NCBI GenBank assembly: GCA_020216655.1
Contig: JAIWNU010000122.1
Span: 1-18,448 of the forward strand
Reading direction: 5' to 3'
From: Treponema sp.
GTDB lineage: Bacteria > Spirochaetota > Spirochaetia > Treponematales > Breznakiellaceae
DNA: 18,448 bases
Every line of letters starts with the position of its first letter. Within the stretch, counting starts at the first letter, position 1. The notes beneath the pieces are model-generated. The model saw only the letters and a list, made by a program, of their open reading frames with translations, ran no database searches and was not told where the DNA came from. The translations under genes and the position numbers were made by a program. Positions 6,323 to 13,618 of the stretch are shown here, one piece after another.

Positions 6323-7522
6323 ATGAATATTTTTTTAAAATTAAAAGATACCTTAACCGCAGCCTATCAGAAATTGGTAAGGGCCTCAAAAACGGTTTTA
6401 AGGTCCCTTAAGAAGGCTCAGCATCCCCTGGCAGAACGGATTTTATCCGATGCAATGCAATTAAGCGGCATTCCCTCTCCCACCGAAAAGGAAGAGGCCC
6501 GTTCAACCTTTATAGTAGAGCGGCTTGCAAGCCTGGGAGTGCAAAGTACACTGGACGATGCAGGGCACCTACTGGCCCGCATCCCCTGTACAGTTGCAGA
6601 AGATGTTAAGCCAATACTTCTTGTCGCAGCTCTCCCGAGCGAACATTGGCATCCCACAGCAAGCTTGGGGAGTCTGGATACGGAAAAAGCCTATGGGTCT
6701 GGCTTGGCTGACGCAATCGGTCCGGCAACCCTGCTGGCTGTTGCGGAGGCCATGAAAACCGGTTCCCTGCGGTGCAATAGGGATGTACTTTTACTTTTTA
6801 CTGCCTCGCCATCGGGGAAAGTTCCTGTGGATCTGTATAACAGTCTTATCGAAGGATCAGAAACCACTCCCGCGGCAGTTTTTTCGATCCGGGGCCTTTC
6901 TCTTGGGGTTCTTAATACTTCCTACAAGGGTACCTATCAGATTCGTGTACACCTTACATTGGAAGATTCAGAGGATGCAGAAAGCAGGTATTCTGCGGTA
7001 GATGCCATCACCCAACTGGCCCAGAGCCTTTCTCTCGTGCAATGGGATGAAAAGGGCGAAACCAATTCTGTAATAAGCCGCATAGAGGCAGGCTTTGGAT
7101 TTGGAAAGCATCCCACGGAAGGTTTGGCAGAAATTGAGCTCTATTCGTCTGATTCAGCGGTGCTGGAAATGGCCATGAAGGCCGCAATAGCAACCGCTGA
7201 AAAAAGCGCTGCCCAATACAAGGCAAAAGCCCTGGTCGAGGTAGTGAGTTCCATTCCAGTGGGTAAAGCAGAGGTTAATCAGGAACTAACGAAGCTGGTT
7301 GCGGGGATTATGAAGGACCTGCATATCAAGATACGGGAAAAACCCGCGGTTTCCGCTGTGTCCTATTTTACCACTAAGAATATTCCAGCCATGGTCTTAG
7401 GCATGGCCCGGGGACATATAGGACTTGAACAGGACGAGATTGAGGTAGAAAGCCTTGAATTGGGTAGGAAACTCCTCTTTACCCTGCTGGAAAAGTTAAC
7501 AAAAGAAGGAAATCTTTCATGA
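6323..7522 (+). CDS. M20-family peptidase-like protein with degenerate metal site
   Basis: A 399-residue protein with the overall layout of M20 metallopeptidases. The N-terminal catalytic-like part starts with SGIPSPTEKEEA (48-59). It carries YGSGLADAIGP with the bridging Asp130 retained, has a central lid-like domain (about 200-300), and ends with NIPAMVLGMARGHIGLEQ with His365 retained. The first metal ligands (family pattern GHxDTV) are replaced by VAALPSEHWHP. The catalytic Glu-Glu after the third strand is replaced by ASPSG (161-165). It may therefore be inactive, or have a changed site using His108/Glu107/His110. The start at 6323 follows an AAGGGGG site. An in-frame TTG at 6275 lies in the promoter region. 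The stop overlaps the glycosyltransferase start as ATGA, indicating coupling. Substrate unknown. Confidence 0.7.
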   Translation: MNIFLKLKDTLTAAYQKLVRASKTVLRSLKKAQHPLAERILSDAMQLSGIPSPTEKEEARSTFIVERLASLGVQSTLDDAGHLLARIPCTVAEDVKPILLVAALPSEHWHPTASLGSLDTEKAYGSGLADAIGPATLLAVAEAMKTGSLRCNRDVLLLFTASPSGKVPVDLYNSLIEGSETTPAAVFSIRGLSLGVLNTSYKGTYQIRVHLTLEDSEDAESRYSAVDAITQLAQSLSLVQWDEKGETNSVISRIEAGFGFGKHPTEGLAEIELYSSDSAVLEMAMKAAIATAEKSAAQYKAKALVEVVSSIPVGKAEVNQELTKLVAGIMKDLHIKIREKPAVSAVSYFTTKNIPAMVLGMARGHIGLEQDEIEVESLELGRKLLFTLLEKLTKEGNLS

Positions 7523-8529
7523 TACAGAGCGATTCTCTATTAAACAGGACCTGGCACCACTCCCGCTTTGCGGATATAGAGCGGCTTGTGGCTCTGAAAG
7601 AAAAAAAAGGACTTAAAATATCCCTCGCCTTTCCCACCTTAAATGAAGAGGCAACCATAGGAAAAGAAATTCTGGTAATCCGCACCGAACTCATGGATCG
7701 ATACCCCCTGCTGGATGAAATTGTTGTTATAGACTCCTCGTCCCAGGACAAGACCAGGACCATCGCTGAACGGTACGGCGCAAAGGTATATCAATCTAAA
7801 AACATACTGCCATCCTACGGCACCTACCGCGGCAAGGGCGAAAACCTCTGGAAGAGCTTGTACGTGCTCCAGGGAGACATTGTTGTCTGGGTAGACGCGG
7901 ATATTGCCAATATTTCACCGAAATTTGTCTATGCCCTCGTTGGTCCCCTTTTGGAAGATGACTCCATTGGCTATGTCAAAGCCTTTTACGAACGGCCCAT
8001 ACGGTCCAGCGGGGACCTTAAGCCCTCAGGGGGCGGCCGGGTCACGGAAATATTGGTGCGGCCCCTTTTCTCGCTTTTTTATCCCGAACTGGCGGCCCTC
8101 ATTCAGCCCCTCTCTGGCGAATATGCGGGAAGGAGGAAACTTCTAGAAACCCTGCCGTTTTCGGTTGGCTATGGGGTAGAGTTAGGTCACCTTTTGGATA
8201 TTTATCATCAGTTTGGTATAAAAAGCCTTGCCCAGGTGGATCTGGATATCCGGATTCACCGGAACCAGACCACCCAGGCTTTGGGGAAAATGAGCTACGG
8301 AATTCTCAACACCTTTTTCAAACGGGCGGGCCAGTACGGAGATGCCCAATTGCTAAAGACTCTGGGGGCTTACCATATCAGCCTGGAAAATCAGGGCGAT
8401 TCCCACCGGCTTATAGAAACAGAAATCCCAAGCATCGAGCGGCCCGCCATGGTTTCCATACCCGAGTATCGGGAACGCTTTGCCGTGCCGCCAGAAGCTC
8501 CTGCTACCGGTATTCTTCCCAAGCCCTGA
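7519..8529 (+). CDS. gpgS: glucosyl-3-phosphoglycerate synthase (GT81)
   Basis: A 336-residue GT-A glycosyltransferase. It should transfer glucose from an NDP-glucose to 3-phosphoglycerate to make glucosyl-3-phosphoglycerate, the precursor of the compatible solute glucosylglycerate and, in mycobacteria, of methylglucose lipopolysaccharide. Visible features are the nucleotide-sugar entry motif AFPTLNEEATIG, the metal-binding DxD as VDAD (125-128), and the GT81 blocks GGRVTEILVRPL, IQPLSGEYAGRR and GYGVELGHLLDI, followed by RIHRNQ. Mannosyl-3-phosphoglycerate synthase activity is an alternative but the GT81 blocks favour GpgS. No GpgP phosphatase is in the window, so dephosphorylation must be encoded elsewhere. 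The gene is coupled to the M20-like gene by an ATGA overlap. Its last 26 bp overlap the 3' end of carB on the other strand. Confidence 0.87.
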   Translation: MIQSDSLLNRTWHHSRFADIERLVALKEKKGLKISLAFPTLNEEATIGKEILVIRTELMDRYPLLDEIVVIDSSSQDKTRTIAERYGAKVYQSKNILPSYGTYRGKGENLWKSLYVLQGDIVVWVDADIANISPKFVYALVGPLLEDDSIGYVKAFYERPIRSSGDLKPSGGGRVTEILVRPLFSLFYPELAALIQPLSGEYAGRRKLLETLPFSVGYGVELGHLLDIYHQFGIKSLAQVDLDIRIHRNQTTQALGKMSYGILNTFFKRAGQYGDAQLLKTLGAYHISLENQGDSHRLIETEIPSIERPAMVSIPEYRERFAVPPEAPATGILPKP

Positions 8530-11500
8530 TTTCTAATCCCCGCTGTTCTTTGTACACCAGGGAGTCGATAAACTGGCGGGCCACCTTGATATTGGTAAAG
8601 AGGGGAATGTCAAAGTCTACCGCCAGGCGCCGTATCAGGTAGTCGTTCTTCAGTTCTGTCTGCCGGTTGTTCTTAGGAATGTTGATGACCATATCCACTT
8701 CCCGGGCCTTGATCATGGTAGCGATGTTGGGTTCCTTGGATTCCAGCGGCCAGTTCAGCGCTGAAGCCGGTACCCCGTTTGCTTCAAGGAATTTAACGGT
8801 ACCCCGGGACCCATAAAGTTCATAGCCCATTTCGACCAGTTTCCGGGCCGAATCCAGAAAGTCCACCTTGTCTTCAATGGGACCGGTGGAAAGGAGTATC
8901 TTTTTTTTGGGTATCCGGTAGCCTACGGAGAGCATCGCCTTGAGGAACGCGTCGTCCAGATCGGTGCCGATACAACCCACCTCTCCGGTAGATGCCATTT
9001 CTACCCCCGTAACCGGGTCGGCGCCATGGAGCCGGGAAAAGCTGAACTGGGCAGCCTTTACTCCCACCCATTCCAGGTCCAGGGCAGAAGAGGGGGCTTT
9101 TTGCACCGGTTCGTCCAGCATGGCTCGGGTTGCCATTTCGATCATATTGACCCGGCTCACCTTTGAACAGAAGGGGAAGCTCCGGCTGGCCCTGAGATTG
9201 CATTCAATAACCCGTACCCGGTTTCGTTGGGCCAGAAATTGAATGTTAAAGGGGCCAGTAATGTCCAGAGCCTGGGCAATACGGGCGGTAATTTTGCGGA
9301 TCTTCCTGATCGTTTCGATATAAAGCCGCTGGGCAGGCAGCACCACCGTAGCATCCCCTGAATGAACACCGGCGTTCTCGATGTGCTCCGTAATGGCGTG
9401 GAAGAGTATTTCTCCCCGCTTTGCCACAGCGTCCACCTCGATTTCCTTGGAGTTTTCTACAAATTTGGAAATGACCACCGGGTGTTCGGCTGAAACTTCC
9501 GCAGCAAGTCCCAGATAGTTTTCAAGGCTTTCATCGTCCCAGGCTACATTCATGGCCGCTCCGGACAGTACATAGCTTGGCCTGATCAGGACCGGATAGC
9601 CAACCTTGGCTGCAAAGGCCTTGGCGCTTTCGGTGTCCGTGAGCTCCTTCCATTCGGGCTGCTCTATGCCAAGCTCATCCAGAAGGGCAGAAAATTTATG
9701 TCGGTTTTCTGCCATGTCGATAGAGTCAGGCCGTGTACCGAGTATAATGGTACCTGCCTTGTAGAGCTTCATGGCCAGGTTGTTCGGGATCTGGCCTCCC
9801 ATGGATAGTACAAGCCCTTCAGGCCGTTCATACTCGTAAATATCCAGCACCCGTTCTAGGCTCAGTTCCTCGAAATAAAGCCGGTCGCAGACATCATAAT
9901 CGGTAGATACGGTCTCTGGGTTACAATTCACCATAATGGTATAGCGCCCCGCATTCCGGGCGGTTTGCACCGCGTTAACACAGCACCAGTCAAATTCCAC
10001 GCTGCTTCCGATCCGGTAGGGCCCAGAACCAAGCACCATGACTCCCCGGTTAGCCGGAAGTACATCGTTCATGGCCAGAGCGGCCGGTGCCGCCTGGGTA
10101 TTGGTAGCGCTGCCGTAGGTCATGTACAGGTAATTAGTCTTGGCAGGGTATTCGGCAGCCAGGGTGTCGATCTGCTTAATCGCCGGCTTAAGCCGGTATT
10201 CATCCCGCAGACTGCGGATCCGTTCTTCCGGCAGTCCGAGTATTTCTCCAATCCGGCTGTCGGAAAAACCGTGCCGTTTCGCCTGGGCAAGTAAGGCCCG
10301 GTCGGGGACTCCCGCTGATCCCGCGGTTTGCAGGCCCCGGAGTTCCCTCATGCTTCGTTCCGTTTCCAGCACCGCCGCTATTTTATAGAGAAACCATTTG
10401 TCTATTTTGGTGATCCGGTGAATCTTATCCACCGACCAGCCAGAATCCAAAGCCCGGTATATGGCAAAAAGACGGCGGTCCGTCGGCTTTGCCAGGGCTT
10501 CCTTGAGATCCTTAAAATCAGCACCTAAAAGCCGGTCTTCTCCCGAAAGCCCAGGAGCTCCGATACCGGTCATTCTGATAGCCTTTTGCAAGGCTTCCTC
10601 AAAGGTCCGTCCAATAGACATGACCTCTCCGACGGACTTCATCTCTGAACCGATACGCTGGTCCACGTTTTTAAATTTAGTGAGGTCCCAGCGGGGAATT
10701 TTTACTACACAGTAGTCCAGGGCGGGTTCAAAACAGCTTTTCGTAGCCCGGGTAATACGGTTTTCGATGTCCACCAGGGAATATCCCAGGGCGAGTTTTG
10801 CCGCCACAAAAGCCAGGGGGTAGCCCGTTGCCTTGGAAGCCAGGGCTGAACTGCGGGAAAGCCGGGCATTTACTTCGATAATCCGGTAATCCTCTGAATA
10901 GGGATCCAGGGCATACTGGATGTTACATTCCCCCACGATACCAAGGTGCCGGATAACTTCAATAGCGATCTTCCGCAGCTTATGATACTCCGAGTCGGTG
11001 AGGGTCTGGGACGGGGCCACCACGATGCTCTCCCCGGTGTGGATTCCCAGGGGGTCGAAATTTTCCATGTTACAGACCGTAATGCAGTTGTCGAACCGGT
11101 CTCGGACAACCTCGTATTCAATTTCCTTCCAGCCACCAAGCCATTCTTCCACAAGAACCTGGGGCGCATGGGCAAAAGCCCGGTCACAGCGGCGCCGCAG
11201 CTCCGCCTCGTTTTTGCAAAGCCCCGAACCGGCCCCGCCCAGAGCATAGGCGACCCGCACCATGACGGGGTAGCCAATCTGGCGAGCCGCTTCTACCGCT
11301 GCTTCGGTGCTGGTTGTGGCGATGCTCCGGGGTGTTTTGGCTCCGATCTCGTTAAGCCGTTCTACAAAAAGCTGCCGGTCCTCCGTATCCTCTATGGCCT
11401 TTATCGGGCTGCCGAGCACTTCTACCCCATATTTATACAGGGTCCCATCCTTAGCCAGGGCCACCCCGCAGTTTAGGGCCGTTTGTCCGCCAAAGGAAAG

Positions 11501-11767
11501 AAAGATGCCGTCGGGCCGTTCCTTTTCGATTACCTGCCTGACATATTCGGGAGTAACGGGCAGGAAGTAGGTTGCGTCCGCCATCCCTTCGCTGGTCTGA
11601 ATTGTTGCTATATTCGGATTAATAAGCACCGACTGGATACCCTCTTCCCGAAGGACCTTGAGCGCCTGGGACCCCGAATAATCAAATTCTCCGGCTTGTC
11701 CTATTTTAAGGCCCCCGGATCCTAAGACCAGTATTTTTTTATATTGATGAACGGCGGTTTTGTTCAT
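8504..11767 (-). CDS. carB: carbamoyl-phosphate synthase large subunit
   Basis: The large, synthetase subunit of carbamoyl-phosphate synthase (1087 residues, close to the usual 1070 or so). It makes carbamoyl phosphate from bicarbonate, two ATP and ammonia channelled from CarA, for pyrimidine and arginine synthesis. Two ATP-grasp halves are visible, starting with VLGSGGLKIGQAGEFDYSG (about residue 14) and VMVLGSGPYRIGSSVEFD (about 580), with an oligomerisation region between. An MGS-like allosteric domain occupies about 940-1087 (KKKILLSTG, then ELKNDYLIRRLAVDFDIPL). The first half has GGLKIGQ and NMENFDPLGIHTGES, a variant I associate with Bacteroidetes and eukaryotic CPSase rather than the E. 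coli GPIVIGQ type. The start overlaps the carA stop as ATGA. The stop lies inside gpgS and no terminator is visible. Confidence 0.97.
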   Translation of the reverse strand: MNKTAVHQYKKILVLGSGGLKIGQAGEFDYSGSQALKVLREEGIQSVLINPNIATIQTSEGMADATYFLPVTPEYVRQVIEKERPDGIFLSFGGQTALNCGVALAKDGTLYKYGVEVLGSPIKAIEDTEDRQLFVERLNEIGAKTPRSIATTSTEAAVEAARQIGYPVMVRVAYALGGAGSGLCKNEAELRRRCDRAFAHAPQVLVEEWLGGWKEIEYEVVRDRFDNCITVCNMENFDPLGIHTGESIVVAPSQTLTDSEYHKLRKIAIEVIRHLGIVGECNIQYALDPYSEDYRIIEVNARLSRSSALASKATGYPLAFVAAKLALGYSLVDIENRITRATKSCFEPALDYCVVKIPRWDLTKFKNVDQRIGSEMKSVGEVMSIGRTFEEALQKAIRMTGIGAPGLSGEDRLLGADFKDLKEALAKPTDRRLFAIYRALDSGWSVDKIHRITKIDKWFLYKIAAVLETERSMRELRGLQTAGSAGVPDRALLAQAKRHGFSDSRIGEILGLPEERIRSLRDEYRLKPAIKQIDTLAAEYPAKTNYLYMTYGSATNTQAAPAALAMNDVLPANRGVMVLGSGPYRIGSSVEFDWCCVNAVQTARNAGRYTIMVNCNPETVSTDYDVCDRLYFEELSLERVLDIYEYERPEGLVLSMGGQIPNNLAMKLYKAGTIILGTRPDSIDMAENRHKFSALLDELGIEQPEWKELTDTESAKAFAAKVGYPVLIRPSYVLSGAAMNVAWDDESLENYLGLAAEVSAEHPVVISKFVENSKEIEVDAVAKRGEILFHAITEHIENAGVHSGDATVVLPAQRLYIETIRKIRKITARIAQALDITGPFNIQFLAQRNRVRVIECNLRASRSFPFCSKVSRVNMIEMATRAMLDEPVQKAPSSALDLEWVGVKAAQFSFSRLHGADPVTGVEMASTGEVGCIGTDLDDAFLKAMLSVGYRIPKKKILLSTGPIEDKVDFLDSARKLVEMGYELYGSRGTVKFLEANGVPASALNWPLESKEPNIATMIKAREVDMVINIPKNNRQTELKNDYLIRRLAVDFDIPLFTNIKVARQFIDSLVYKEQRGLEIRAWEEYR

Positions 11768-12930
11768 TTCTTACCCCCTGCCATGTACTGGCGGACATCC
11801 TGGATAAACTGATCGATGAGAAATTCCGTATCCCGCGGCCCAGGACAGCCTTCGGGATGGAACTGTACTGCCCGGAAGGATCCCTTTTCGGACCTGATTC
11901 CTTCGACAGTGCCGTCGTTGGCATTTTCGAACCATGCTCGCCAATTCCGGGGCAATGTATCCTCCCGGACCGCATAGCCGTGGTTCTGGCTCGTGATATA
12001 GCACCGTTCGGTTCCCACTTCTATACATGGCTGGTTCTGTCCCCGGTGTCCATAGGGGAGCTTATAGGTGTCGGCCCCCGCAGCCAGGGCCATGAGCTGG
12101 TTTCCGAGGCAAATGCCGAATATGGGCCGCGTATCATTCAAAGCGGTGCGGATGGTTGCAATCGTTTTACCGCAGGCCTTGGGGTCTCCGGGGCCGTTGG
12201 AAAGAAACAGCCCGTCATATTCAATACCAGAGAGGTCGTGGTTCCATGGCAGCCGGATGACCTCCACACCGCGGTTAAGCAGGACCCGGAGAATGTTTGC
12301 CTTGGCTCCGCAATCCAGGAGGGCAATCCGCGGAACGGGGCCGTCTCCCGGGCTGCGGGGGCTGTGGGGGCTGAGGGGACTGTAGCGCCGCACTTCCTTT
12401 GGCGAAACCTCCGCTACCGGATGGCTTATATCGCCTGAGTCAAAGGTTACCTCCCGGCTTCCTTCTACTAAAATTTTGCCACGCATTACCCCATGTTCCC
12501 GCAGCCGTTCCGTGAGGGCCCGGGTATCGATCCCATAAATACCAGGCACATTATTTTTTTCCATCCAATGGGACAGGGTGGCCTGGCTTGCAAAATGGCT
12601 TGGTTCTTCGCAGAGGTCTGCCACTACAAAGCCCGCAACCTGTATACGGTTGGATTCAAAGTGCACCGGTATTCCCCATTCATCCAGTATCATGTTGCCC
12701 TGCTTGTCCAGGGGTATCCCGTAATTGCCAACCAAGGGGTAGGTAGCTACGAGGATTTGTCCTCGATAACTGGGATCTGTCAGTGATTGGGGATAACCAG
12801 TCATTCCTGTCGTAAAGACCACTTCTCCAGCCTGGGAGCGGGCCTTTCCGAAGGACCATCCAATAAATTCCGATCCATCTTCCAGCACGAGCCGGGCGCC
12901 GAGCCGGACACTGCTTGCCTTGCGTTTCAT
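11764..12930 (-). CDS. carA: carbamoyl-phosphate synthase small subunit (glutaminase)
   Basis: The glutamine amidotransferase subunit (388 residues), which releases ammonia from glutamine and passes it to CarB. The N-terminal CPSase domain starts with ARLVLEDGSEFIGWSFG and includes EVVFTTGMTGYPQSLTDPSY. The class I glutaminase domain begins near residue 200 (RIALLDCGAK). The nucleophile is Cys274 in FGICLGNQ, with the histidine/glutamate pair in QFHPEG. The SQNHGYAV block is also present. The linker between domains (about 183-194) is an SPx tripeptide repeated four times, encoded by a 9-bp tandem repeat. A strong ribosome site (GGAGG) precedes the ATG at 12930, and a good promoter lies 25 bp further upstream. 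Confidence 0.97.
   Translation of the reverse strand: MKRKASSVRLGARLVLEDGSEFIGWSFGKARSQAGEVVFTTGMTGYPQSLTDPSYRGQILVATYPLVGNYGIPLDKQGNMILDEWGIPVHFESNRIQVAGFVVADLCEEPSHFASQATLSHWMEKNNVPGIYGIDTRALTERLREHGVMRGKILVEGSREVTFDSGDISHPVAEVSPKEVRRYSPLSPHSPRSPGDGPVPRIALLDCGAKANILRVLLNRGVEVIRLPWNHDLSGIEYDGLFLSNGPGDPKACGKTIATIRTALNDTRPIFGICLGNQLMALAAGADTYKLPYGHRGQNQPCIEVGTERCYITSQNHGYAVREDTLPRNWRAWFENANDGTVEGIRSEKGSFRAVQFHPEGCPGPRDTEFLIDQFIQDVRQYMAGGKK
12350..12385. repeat. four 9-bp tandem repeats in the carA linker
   Basis: On the plus strand four units follow each other exactly: GGGCTGCGG, GGGCTGTGG, GGGCTGAGG and GGACTGTAG. They lie in frame in carA and encode Ser-Pro-x four times in the linker between the CPSase and glutaminase domains. 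Because the unit is 9 bp, gain or loss of a unit keeps the frame. Confidence 0.85.
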
Positions 12931-12954
12931 GGAACCTCCAGGGGTGTTTTCTGG

Positions 12955-12983
12955 ATAATATGCAGAGCATGCAGAAAATACAA
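12955..12983 (-). promoter_or_regulatory. sigma-70-type promoter of carAB
   Basis: On the minus strand TTGTAT (12983-12978) is followed by a 17-bp spacer and TATTAT (12960-12955). Transcription would start near 12948, leaving a leader of about 18 bases that holds the GGAGG ribosome site. The leader is too short for an attenuator or riboswitch. I saw no other convincing regulatory motif between carA and ybaK. Confidence 0.5.
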
Positions 12984-13054
12984 GGGGTTGATTAAAAAAT
13001 AGGAAACAAAAAATAATAAAATATGCTATTTCATAAGTTTTTTATGATGAAAAA

Positions 13055-13087
13055 TGTAAAAATTGCGTTTTCTATTCCTAGAAACGG
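13055..13087 (-). terminator. possible weak terminator after ybaK
   Basis: The plus sequence TTTCTA-TTCC-TAGAAA (13069-13084) forms a perfect 6-bp stem with a 4-base loop, extendable by two C-G pairs around a one-base bulge. Read on the minus strand it follows the ybaK stop by about 25 bases and leads into a T-rich run (CAATTTTTACATTTTT). The stem is A/T rich, so strength is doubtful. Alternatively it could be a palindromic operator upstream of the carAB promoter. Confidence 0.3.
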
Positions 13088-13109
13088 CTATTTAAGTGCA
13101 TTAAATGTC

Positions 13110-13583
13110 TTATTCAATTAGCGGTAAAAATACAGCCCCCGCAAGTTCTGCAAGAATTTGGGGGGCAATCATAATTTGAAGCCCCCGTCGGCCTGCGCTT
13201 ACTGAGATGGTTTCGAATATAAGGGCGGTTTCATCAATAAAGGTTGGAAATGCTTTTTTCATACCCAAGGGCGAGCAGCCGCCGCGGATATAGCCGGTTA
13301 CCGCTTCGAGGTCCCGCAGCGGAAGGGGCCGCACCGCCTTGTCCCCTGCGGCTTTTGCTGCCCGTTTAAGATCTACCTCGCAGGTGCCGGGGACCACACA
13401 AACAAGGTACCCCGTCCGTTCTCCCACAAGGACTATGGTTTTAAATACCCGGTCTGCATCAAGCCCCAAAAGCTCCGCCGCATGGGTTGCGGAAAGGTCT
13501 TCCTCATCGACCGGGTACTCTAAAACACTGAATGGTATCCGCCGCTGTTCCAGCATACGGATCACTGTCGTTTTTTCTATCAT
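13110..13583 (-). CDS. ybaK: YbaK/EbsC family Cys-tRNA(Pro) deacylase
   Basis: A 157-residue single-domain trans-editing protein that hydrolyses Cys mischarged on tRNA(Pro) by prolyl-tRNA synthetase. Family blocks are clear in order: FKTIVLVG, VVPGTCEVDLKRAAKAAG (with the conserved DLK), TGYIRGGCSPLGMKKAFPTFID and ISVSAGRRGLQIMIAP. The catalytic-pocket lysine region FKT and the GGxSP loop are intact, with cysteine as the variable residue of that loop. The ATG at 13583 is preferred over a TTG at 13586. An AGGTG-like ribosome site lies about 10 bases upstream. It follows the flavodiiron protein gene by 35 bp on the same strand with no promoter seen between, so the two may be co-transcribed. Confidence 0.93.
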   Translation of the reverse strand: MIEKTTVIRMLEQRRIPFSVLEYPVDEEDLSATHAAELLGLDADRVFKTIVLVGERTGYLVCVVPGTCEVDLKRAAKAAGDKAVRPLPLRDLEAVTGYIRGGCSPLGMKKAFPTFIDETALIFETISVSAGRRGLQIMIAPQILAELAGAVFLPLIE

Positions 13584-13618
13584 CAATTAGAAGCACCTAA
13601 ACGATATAAGTGTTCTTG

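Noticed and set aside
10946..11476. 176-codon open frame on the plus strand inside carB
   Set aside because: It is antisense to conserved CarB sequence and has no independent coding evidence.
11857..12438. 193-codon open frame on the plus strand
   Set aside because: It lies antisense within carA, which has every family motif, and its translation shows no recognisable domain. It is a by-product of codon bias.
12931..13109. possible riboswitch, attenuator or small gene upstream of carA
   Set aside because: The predicted transcript leader is only about 18 bases and the A/T-rich gap shows no structured leader or coding frame with a ribosome site.
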